Positions 28,855 through 33,893 of a stretch of DNA of 33,893 nt are shown here, piece after piece (the first letter of the stretch is position 1; each line of letters opens with the position of its first letter). The DNA is taken from assembly GCA_046154545.1 (NCBI GenBank), contig JBJXGC010000167.1:1-33893 (forward strand), in the 5' to 3' direction. Both the position numbers and the translations under genes were made by a program. Origin of the DNA: JBJXGC01 sp046154545 (lineage in GTDB: Bacteria; Chloroflexota; Dehalococcoidia; Tepidiformales; Tepidiformaceae). The notes below the pieces were generated by a model. It was not told the origin of the DNA, did no database searches, and saw nothing but the letters and a program-made list of their open reading frames with translations.

Positions 28855-29961
28855 ATGAGCGTCAACGTCTACATCCCCACACCGTTCCGGCACCTGGTGG
28901 GCAACCGCGCGAGCGTGAAGGCGAAAGGCCAGACCGTCCACGACGTGCTGGTCGACCTCGACCGCCAGTTCCCGGGTTTCAACGCCCAGATCATCGACGG
29001 CACCGGCCAGGTCGCGCGCCACATTAACGTCTATGTGAACCAGGTCGAGATCGAACACCTCCAGGGCCAGACGACGCCGCTCAACGATGGCGACGAACTG
29101 GCCGTCATCCCCGCCCTCGCCGGCGGCGCCCAGACCGTGCTCACCCCGGAGATGGTCGAACGCTACAGCCGCCACCTGATCATGCCCCAGGTGGGGAGCA
29201 GCGGTCAGCGCAAGATCATCGCGTCGAGCGCCCTGATCATCGGCGCCGGCGGCCTCGGGTCGCCCGTCGCCCTTTACCTCGCCCTCGCCGGCGTCGGCAA
29301 GATCGGCATCGTCGATTTCGATGTCGTCGATCGCTCGAACCTCCAGCGCCAGATCCTCCATGTCACCGAGAGCATCGGCATCCCCAAAGTGGAGTCGGCC
29401 CGCAAGACGCTGCTCTCCCACAACCCGAACATCGACGTGGTCACCCACGAAGAGCCGATCACCAGCGAGAACGCCTTCAAGATCATCGAGCAGTACGACT
29501 ACGTCGTGAACGGGGCCGACAACTTCGCCACCCGCTACCTCGTGAACGACGCCTGCTACCTCTTGAAGAAGCCCCTGATCGACGGCTCGATCCTGATGTT
29601 CGACGGCCAGGCGACGACCTACATCCCGGGGAAGGGGTGCTACCGCTGCCTCTACCCGGCGCCCCCACCGCCGGGCATGGTCCCCAGCTGCGCCGAGGCC
29701 GGCGTCCTCGGGGCGATGTGCGCCACCATCGGCAGCATCCAGGCGACCGAGGTCCTCAAGCTCATCCTCGATGTCGGCGAGCCCCTCGTGAACCGGCTCC
29801 TCCTCTACGACGCCCTCTCACTCGAGTTCCGCATCGTCAAAGTGCGCCGGGACCTCGAATGCCCGCTCTGCGGCGACAACCCGACCATCCACGAGCTGAT
29901 CGATTACGAGCAGTTCTGTGGCGCACCCATCCCCCACGCGGCCGCCCCCTTCGGCGGCTGA
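28855..29961 (+). CDS. Ubiquitin-like sulfur carrier (CysO/MoaD-type) fused to a MoeB/ThiF-type E1 adenylyltransferase
   Basis: A 368-residue fusion. Residues 1-91 are a full ubiquitin-like sulfur carrier ending in the sulfur-accepting motif ALAGG at 87-91, but here the chain goes straight on (AQTVLTPEM). Residues 96-350 are a MoeB/ThiF enzyme: RYSRHLIMPQVG, ATP-binding GAGGLG 130-135, DRSNLQRQI, NGADN at 219-223, zinc cysteines C262/C265 and C336/C339, and C279 in PSCAEAG, the usual thiol position. No rhodanese domain follows. It ends AAAPFGG. The E1 would adenylate a carrier C-terminus. A separate CysO-like carrier with a free GG end is encoded 86 bp downstream. Shine-Dalgarno GGAGGAG precedes ATG 28855. 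Confidence 0.9.
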   Translation: MSVNVYIPTPFRHLVGNRASVKAKGQTVHDVLVDLDRQFPGFNAQIIDGTGQVARHINVYVNQVEIEHLQGQTTPLNDGDELAVIPALAGGAQTVLTPEMVERYSRHLIMPQVGSSGQRKIIASSALIIGAGGLGSPVALYLALAGVGKIGIVDFDVVDRSNLQRQILHVTESIGIPKVESARKTLLSHNPNIDVVTHEEPITSENAFKIIEQYDYVVNGADNFATRYLVNDACYLLKKPLIDGSILMFDGQATTYIPGKGCYRCLYPAPPPPGMVPSCAEAGVLGAMCATIGSIQATEVLKLILDVGEPLVNRLLLYDALSLEFRIVKVRRDLECPLCGDNPTIHELIDYEQFCGAPIPHAAAPFGG

Positions 29962-29976
29962 GCAAGCACAGCCCTC

Positions 29977-30010
29977 GCGGGCGGCCGCCGCGGCTCCGCG
30001 GACGGCCCGC
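29977..30010 (+). terminator. GC-rich hairpin between the E1-fusion and CysO-like genes
   Basis: GCGGGC... stem with an inner CCGCGG-CT-CCGCGG, closing with GCCCGC. It lies within the 85-bp gap and has no U-tract. It may adjust expression of the carrier relative to its E1 rather than terminate. Confidence 0.4.
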
Positions 30011-30046
30011 CCACCCTGACGCACCACACCAGAGAGCAGAGTACGC

Positions 30047-30337
30047 ATGACTGTCGAAACCCCCTCCATCCAGGTCCGCGTGACGGCCGTATTGCAGAAG
30101 TTGACAGGCGGGGCGAAGTCCGTCCCGGCCAGTGGCGCCACGGTCGCCGCCGTCCTGGAAGATGTCGATAGCCGCTTTCCCGGCTTCCGCAAGCAGATGT
30201 ACGGCGAAGACGGCAAACTCCACCGCTTCGTCAACATCTACCTGAACGACGAGGACATCCGCTACACCGGCGGACCCGAAACGCCGATCAAGTCCGGGGA
30301 CGTGCTCGACATCCTCCCGGCCCTGGCCGGCGGATAG
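30047..30337 (+). CDS. CysO-like ubiquitin-fold sulfur carrier protein
   Basis: A 96-residue MoaD/ThiS-fold protein: SIQVRVTAVLQKLTGGAKSV, a central VDSRFPGFRKQMYGEDGKLH, VNIYLNDEDIRY, and the free C-terminus DILPALAGG. The terminal Gly-Gly would be adenylated and converted to a thiocarboxylate. It is closely similar to residues 1-91 of the upstream fusion (FPGF, HxxNxY, PALAGG). In M. tuberculosis CysO feeds sulfide to CysM; the CysM-like gene is 466 bp downstream here, supporting a CysO role over molybdopterin synthesis. The Shine-Dalgarno sequence is weak. Confidence 0.88.
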   Translation: MTVETPSIQVRVTAVLQKLTGGAKSVPASGATVAAVLEDVDSRFPGFRKQMYGEDGKLHRFVNIYLNDEDIRYTGGPETPIKSGDVLDILPALAGG

Positions 30338-30399
30338 CCGCCAGGACCGCCAGGGGGACCGGAAGGTCGCGATGGGGACCGCAAGGGGGAACAACGCAC

Positions 30400-30816
30400 G
30401 TGATCACAGACGCCGAGTTATGCGAGCGGGCCCGGGCGACGCTCAGTCCGCGAAAACTCTCGAAGCATGCCGATTCAGGTGGCGTCGCCTGTGCCCTCGT
30501 CACCTGCGAGGGCAGCGTCTACGTCGGCGTCTGCATCGTCACGGACTGCAGCATGGGGTTCTGCGCCGAGCACAACGCCATCGGCACGATGGTCACGAAT
30601 GGCGAATCGACGATCCTGACCATGGTGGCGGTCCATAAGGATGGCCGCATCATCCCTCCCTGCGGACGCTGCCGTGAGTTCATCTTCCAGGTCAACGAAG
30701 CGAACGCCACGACGCGGGTCCTGCTTGGCGGGGGCCGCGTCGCCACGATCTCCGAACTCCTGCCCGACCATTGGGCCCAGGACGCGAACCGGGATACGCC
30801 GCATGGCTCTCTATAG
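30400..30816 (+). CDS. Cytidine/deoxycytidylate deaminase-like zinc protein
   Basis: A 138-residue protein of the cytidine-deaminase fold. The zinc motifs are C55-A-E57 (MGFCAEHNAIG) and P-P-C88-G-R-C91 (IIPPCGRCREF), with E57 the proton shuttle, so a deaminase activity is likely. It resembles stand-alone small CDA and blasticidin-deaminase-like proteins rather than the classical cytidine deaminase. It starts with GTG 30400, AAGGGGGA lies about 9 nt upstream, and it overlaps the CysM start by 14 nt. Why a deaminase sits inside a cysteine operon is unclear; substrate not predicted. Confidence 0.85.
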   Translation: MITDAELCERARATLSPRKLSKHADSGGVACALVTCEGSVYVGVCIVTDCSMGFCAEHNAIGTMVTNGESTILTMVAVHKDGRIIPPCGRCREFIFQVNEANATTRVLLGGGRVATISELLPDHWAQDANRDTPHGSL

Positions 30817-31747
30817 CTCGATCATCGACCTCATCGGTAATACCCCCCTGGTCGAACTACGGACGATCGCGCCGCGGCCGGAGGTCCACATCTACGCGAA
30901 ACTTGAGGGCCAGAACCCGACGGGCAGCGTCAAGGACCGGATCGCGAAGTACATGATCGAAGCGGCCGAGAAGCGGGGCGAATTGAAACCCGGCGATACG
31001 ATCCTTGAACCGACCTCGGGCAACACGGGTATCGGCCTCGCCATGATCGGTGGGGTGAAGGGCTACAAGGTCATCTGCGTGATGCCCGAGAACGTCTCAG
31101 CCGAACGGACGGACCTCCTCCAGGCCTTCGGCGCGGAGATCATCTACACGCCCGGCGACCTCGGCTCGAACGGCTCGATCGCCCGGGCCAAGGAGATCGT
31201 CGCCGCCAATCCCGGCAAGTACTACTTCCCCTACCAGTACGGCAACGAGGCGAACCCCCGCGCCCACTACGAGACGACCGGCCCGGAGATCCTCCGCGAC
31301 CTGCCTCAGTGCACCGCCTTCGTGGCCGGCCTCGGGACGGGTGGCACGCTCACCGGCACCGGCCGCTACCTCAAGGATCAGCGGCCCGCGATCAAGATCA
31401 TCGCCGCGGCGCCCCACCCCGGCGACGCCGTCCAGGGCCTGCGCGCCCTCGAAGACGGCTTCATCCCCCCCGTCCTCGACGAATCCGTGCTCGACGGCAA
31501 GATCGTCGTCGATAGCCGCTCCAGCTTCATCATGGCCCGCGAGCTGACCCAGAAAGAGGGCCTCTTCGTCGGCGTCAGCGCCGGTTCGGTCGTGAAGGCG
31601 GCGGTCAAGGCGAGCGAACGGCTGAGCGGCGAGCAGCACATCGTCTGCCTCCTGGCGGATGGTGGCTGGAAGTACCTCAGCTCCCACCTCTGGACGACGG
31701 AGTGGGAAGACCAGCCGGAAGATGTGGAGACCAAGATCTGGTGGTAG
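30803..31747 (+). CDS. cysM: CysM-type cysteine synthase (CysO-thiocarboxylate dependent)
   Basis: A 314-residue PLP enzyme of the CysM type. K44 in NPTGSVKDRIAKYM forms the Schiff base; TSGNTGIGLAM lies at 71-81; GLGTGGTLTG starts at 177. Mycobacterial CysM features are visible: R214 in AVQGLRALEDGF (matching the arginine that accepts O-phosphoserine) and an extended C-terminus LLADGGWKYLSS ending in ETKIWW, like the flexible tail that closes on the active site. It would therefore use O-phosphoserine and the CysO thiocarboxylate. ATG 30803 lies inside the upstream deaminase gene, a 14-nt overlap. Mec+ (the JAMM protease) is not seen here. Confidence 0.9.
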   Translation: MALYSSIIDLIGNTPLVELRTIAPRPEVHIYAKLEGQNPTGSVKDRIAKYMIEAAEKRGELKPGDTILEPTSGNTGIGLAMIGGVKGYKVICVMPENVSAERTDLLQAFGAEIIYTPGDLGSNGSIARAKEIVAANPGKYYFPYQYGNEANPRAHYETTGPEILRDLPQCTAFVAGLGTGGTLTGTGRYLKDQRPAIKIIAAAPHPGDAVQGLRALEDGFIPPVLDESVLDGKIVVDSRSSFIMARELTQKEGLFVGVSAGSVVKAAVKASERLSGEQHIVCLLADGGWKYLSSHLWTTEWEDQPEDVETKIWW

Positions 31748-31780
31748 GGGCCGTGAGCGGGCCCCTTGAAGGCATACCAC

Positions 31781-31803
31781 GTACTCTAAAGATTTTAGAG
31801 TAC
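31781..31803. promoter_or_regulatory. ACTCTAAA palindrome, copy 1
   Basis: Perfect 10-bp arms GTACTCTAAA / TTTAGAGTAC around GAT. It lies between the convergent cysM and AlbA_2 genes. Same consensus as copies at 31930, 33391 and 33481. Confidence 0.8.
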
Positions 31804-31929
31804 AACGCAGGTTCGTCTCCGGCTTCGCGCCAGACACACGGGATGCCTCCCGCGGCGGGATGGGACAGCGATCCGGGATGCCGGCTGGCCACTGGCGGTG
31901 CGATGGACTGCTCCCAACGGGTTAGGCAG

Positions 31930-31950
31930 AACTCTAAAAATTTTAGAGTT
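31930..31950. promoter_or_regulatory. ACTCTAAA palindrome, copy 2
   Basis: AACTCTAAA-N3-TTTAGAGTT (arms of 9 bp; the central bases extend it to 10). It overlaps the stop codon of the AlbA_2 gene at 31949-31951. The 126 bp between copies 1 and 2 contain nothing recognised. Confidence 0.8.
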
Positions 31951-33373
31951 ATTCGGATCTCCGGCCGATCATCCGCCAGTAGCCGCGCGGGTCGCGGGCC
32001 ACGCCGATGTGCTCGACGAGCCCCTGCCGTTCGAGCGCGGAGAGATGCTTGAGGATCGTCGGGCGGGAGCCGCCGATCCTCTCCATGATCCCCGAGGTGG
32101 TGGCCTGGCCACCCGCCCGATCGACCGCCTCGAGGACCCGGGCCAACCAGGGCGGGAGGGCCGCCAGCACGCGGGCGAGCTCCGGGTCGGCGATCAGGCT
32201 GACCCGGACGGAGGCCGGCCGCTGCTCATAGAGGGGGTCGGAGAGGCCAGCCCGCTCCATCTCTTCGAACATCCGGTCGACCCCCTCGCCGAGTTCCCGT
32301 CCATACCCGAGGTCGGCCAGCGCCCGCGCGATCCGCGGATTGCGGGCGAACCGGGTCGAGCGGATGTTGTCGATCCGCACGAGCCCGGGGAAGCGGCCGG
32401 GGCTCTCCACCTCCAGCCGATCATCGAATAGCTCCACCCGGATGTGGTCGCCGGCCATCGAGTAGGAGCGGTGGATGACCGCGTTCGTGACCGCCTCCTG
32501 CCAGGCCTGTTCGGGGATCAACGGCACCGCCTGGAAGCGGCCGCCCGCTCCCAGCCGGATCGCCGTCGCGACCGTCTGTTTCAGGTGTTCGCGCACGGCC
32601 CGGAGCTGCTCGGGGAGCGGTCCCTCGAACCTGCGGTCGGCGACGATGTTGGCCGCTGCTCCGAGGAGCCGGGTGCGGCCACGGTATTCGATGACCCGCA
32701 CCCAGGCCTCGGGCAGAAAGCGCTGGGGAGAGCGGCCGAAGACGAGCACCCCGGCCGTCGTCGGCACGAGCGTCCTCCCATTCCTGGTCAGCAGCCCTCG
32801 CGCCTCCAGGACCTCAAGGCCGGGCTTGTGGGGCTGGAGCCGGGCGAAGTACTGGTCCAGGAGCCCCTCGTCCAGGTCATCGAGGCCCGCCCCGGGCACC
32901 GCCCGCCCGTCGAAGGCGGACTGCCCCTTGTCGTATTCGAGTTCGACCACTTCGAGTTCGCGTAGCTTCCGGTTTTCGTCGCCAACGCGGAGAAACACCT
33001 CGCCCGAACTCATCCGGTGGACATGTTCGCTCGCCTCCACCTCGATGAGCGCGATCCGGTCGGCTTCGCCGCGTTCATTGACCGCCGGCAGCAGCTCAAA
33101 CGAATGGCGGACGGGCGGCTCCGTGAAGTTCCTCGCCGCCTGGCGGAGTTCGTTCTCATCGGCCGTCTTGATGCCACTGACGGCCCCGTTGCCAAGCCCG
33201 ACGGCGAGCAGCCCACCCTCGGCGTTGGCGAAGGCGACCAGCGTCTCGCCGACCGCCCGCGCCTGGACGCGGCCGCCCTTCCGTTCGAGCCACTGGTCTT
33301 CCCGCGTCTTCAGGAGCGCGCCGAGCCGCTCTTCGGGAGGGAGGAGCCGGAGATATTCGATGTGGACAGGCAC
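31949..33373 (-). CDS. AlbA_2 / GHKL-ATPase / winged-helix putative transcriptional regulator
   Basis: A 474-residue protein. Residues about 20-135 are an AlbA_2 (Schlafen-like) DNA-binding domain: EDQWLERKGG, ETLVAFANAEGGLLAVGL, EVFLRVGDENRKL. About 285-385 is a HATPase_c_4 region: AWQEAVTNAVIHRSYSMAGD, HIRVELFDDRLEVESPGRFP, RNPRIARALADLGYGRELGE. The C-terminus (about 410-470) is a winged helix with SRPTILKHLSALERQGLVEH. These proteins are often labelled RecG-like regulators; no helicase is present. The start is GTG 33373 with AGAGG about 8 nt upstream. Its -10 box lies inside a palindrome that recurs four times around the gene, suggesting autoregulation. Confidence 0.9.
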   Translation of the reverse strand: MPVHIEYLRLLPPEERLGALLKTREDQWLERKGGRVQARAVGETLVAFANAEGGLLAVGLGNGAVSGIKTADENELRQAARNFTEPPVRHSFELLPAVNERGEADRIALIEVEASEHVHRMSSGEVFLRVGDENRKLRELEVVELEYDKGQSAFDGRAVPGAGLDDLDEGLLDQYFARLQPHKPGLEVLEARGLLTRNGRTLVPTTAGVLVFGRSPQRFLPEAWVRVIEYRGRTRLLGAAANIVADRRFEGPLPEQLRAVREHLKQTVATAIRLGAGGRFQAVPLIPEQAWQEAVTNAVIHRSYSMAGDHIRVELFDDRLEVESPGRFPGLVRIDNIRSTRFARNPRIARALADLGYGRELGEGVDRMFEEMERAGLSDPLYEQRPASVRVSLIADPELARVLAALPPWLARVLEAVDRAGGQATTSGIMERIGGSRPTILKHLSALERQGLVEHIGVARDPRGYWRMIGRRSE

Positions 33374-33390
33374 GGAGAGGACCTCTTACG

Positions 33391-33413
33391 GAACTCTAAA
33401 TATTTTAGAGTTC
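33391..33413. promoter_or_regulatory. ACTCTAAA palindrome, copy 3, over the AlbA_2 gene -10 box
   Basis: Perfect 10-bp arms GAACTCTAAA / TTTAGAGTTC around TAT. On the minus strand it contains TAAAAT, the predicted -10. A bound protein here would block polymerase. Confidence 0.85.
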
Positions 33414-33430
33414 TTTCACGGTGCTCGCAA
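33402..33430 (-). promoter_or_regulatory. Promoter of the AlbA_2 regulator gene
   Basis: Minus strand: TTGCGA (33425-33430), exactly 17 bp, then TAAAAT (33402-33407). It is 29 nt from the GTG start, so this transcript has a short leader with a Shine-Dalgarno sequence. This is the best -35/-10 pair in the window. Confidence 0.6.
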
Positions 33431-33480
33431 TGCACCCGATCCGCCGTTGGCCCGCGAGCCTGGGACGGTCCTCATGAAAT

Positions 33481-33505
33481 GGAACTCTAAATTTTTTAGA
33501 GTACC
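33481..33505. promoter_or_regulatory. ACTCTAAA palindrome, copy 4
   Basis: 11-bp arms with one mismatch (GGAACTCTAAA / TTTAGAGTACC) around TTT. Like copy 3 it is followed by TCACGGT, so copies 3 and 4 share about 30 bp in the same orientation, 90 bp apart. Confidence 0.8.
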
Positions 33506-33789
33506 GTCACGGTTCCCCGAGGACGTCCCTGCCCGCTGCCAGCCGGCCGCTTTCGCCCCACTACGGGCGCGGCCAGGGCGGGTTCAGGGGTCGCGGGGCC
33601 GAGGTTCGGGTTCCGCCCGAGGCGCGCCACCGCCTCGTTCCCCGAGCTTGTGTGAAGGAGATCGCAGAAGTCCGCCCAAAGGCTGAAACACTTTGGGCCC
33701 TTCGACCGTCTAAAAAGATGAGAGCCATCACTACTGTAGTGGCTCAGGCCATACGAATAGAAAGGTATGACCGGCCAGGAGAGAGCGAC
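33506..33789. other. Intergenic region upstream of the right-edge gene
   Basis: 284 bp, and more than 400 bp counting from the AlbA_2 start. It holds a small stem (33722-33745: CACTAC-T-GTAGTG with outer GAGC/GCTC and a 3-nt bulge) and an A/T-rich stretch that may include the promoter of the right-edge gene. No convincing small gene. Confidence 0.5.
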
Positions 33790-33893
33790 ATGGAAACGAA
33801 AGAACTGAACGCCGTCCCCGCGGACCACGCCCACCGCTGGTTGATCGAGACCCCCAACGGGCCTCAAAGCCGCGGCATCTGCAAGGTCTGCAA
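33790..33893 (+). CDS. Small zinc-ribbon-like protein, 5' part only
   Basis: 34 codons are visible before the window ends: METKELNAVPADHAHRWLIE, then TPNGPQSRGICKVCK. The HRWLIE-PNGP-S-G-CKxC pattern matches, from memory, a small conserved protein family in Chloroflexota and relatives that carries a single CxxCG knuckle. The start is ATG 33790 with GGAGA 7 nt upstream. Function unknown; the rest lies outside the window. Confidence 0.65.
   Translation, partial: METKELNAVPADHAHRWLIETPNGPQSRGICKVC

Noticed and set aside
33496..33867. Minus-strand 123-codon frame at the right edge
   Set aside because: It overlaps the right-edge zinc-ribbon-like gene and palindrome copy 4, and its composition is not protein-like.

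Overview
This is a gene-dense, high-GC bacterial chromosomal window. It carries no rRNA, recognisable tRNA, CRISPR array, integrase or transposase gene. The gene set fits Chloroflexota best, but this is an inference from gene content without a phylogenetic marker: an Ycf45/SpoIIIAA-type ATPase with an R3H domain, mycobacterial-type CysO/CysM cysteine genes, PhyH, ThuA, acyl-CoA dehydrogenase and phosphotriesterase-family genes, and many apparently leaderless promoters.

Layout. 1-3.0 kb: partial VOC protein, Uma2-family nuclease and katG, all on the minus strand. 3.35-5.2 kb: a SEC-C/TPR protein, then a hicBA toxin-antitoxin pair on the plus strand. 5.2-8.3 kb: gyrB, a small ORF and a membrane protein, all minus. 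8.4-12.4 kb: lipoprotein, rsfS, mnmA, xdhC-like, a small HExxH peptidase and tmk. 12.4-17.0 kb: a minus-strand series fic-tmk and pdxT / hypothetical / R3H-ATPase. 17.3-19.4 kb: mutM followed by an AbrB/PIN toxin-antitoxin pair. 19.4-23.8 kb: ThuA-like, PhyH, acyl-CoA dehydrogenase, a hypothetical protein and a methyltransferase. 23.8-24.5 kb: a repeat-rich non-coding island. 24.5-27.2 kb: VOC, small HTH-like, TPR-like, phosphotriesterase-family and orphan antitoxin genes. 27.4-31.7 kb: a plus-strand cysteine and sulfur-carrier cluster (Rrf2 regulator, cysK, a ubiquitin-like carrier fused to a MoeB/ThiF E1 enzyme, a stand-alone CysO-like carrier, a cytidine-deaminase-like protein and CysM). 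31.9-33.4 kb: an AlbA_2/GHKL/winged-helix regulator. The right edge cuts a small zinc-ribbon-like gene.

The most interesting pattern is that two toxin-antitoxin modules sit directly behind the 3' end of a conserved DNA-metabolism gene, and each is closed on its far side by an orphan copy of that gene's 3' end. hicBA lies between the real gyrB tail (5231-5283) and a 53-bp identical orphan tail (4478-4530). The AbrB/PIN pair lies between the real mutM tail (18113-18182) and an orphan tail of the same length (19335-19404); its first 27 bp are identical and the rest differs almost only at synonymous sites. This is the footprint expected of small elements that enter at gene 3' ends and restore the coding sequence. 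The PIN toxin also appears to have lost its central catalytic segment in frame.

Other structure: four copies of an ACTCTAAA-N3-TTTAGAGT palindrome bracket the AlbA_2 regulator gene, and one of them covers its predicted -10 box. Two 27-bp TTGTCAA-N13-TTGACAA palindromes with a shared ~60-bp context lie upstream of fic. Paired TTTTGTCA repeats with a 12-bp period cover the start of a small HTH-like gene. A G-quadruplex-capable tandem repeat lies directly before the Rrf2 start codon.

Functionally, the 27.4-31.7 kb cluster looks like a self-contained cysteine pathway that takes sulfur from a protein thiocarboxylate. The MoeB-like E1 would activate the CysO C-terminus, CysM would use the thiocarboxylate, CysK offers the ordinary sulfide route, and the CymR-like Rrf2 protein would be the regulator. 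No Mec+-type JAMM protease gene is visible here.
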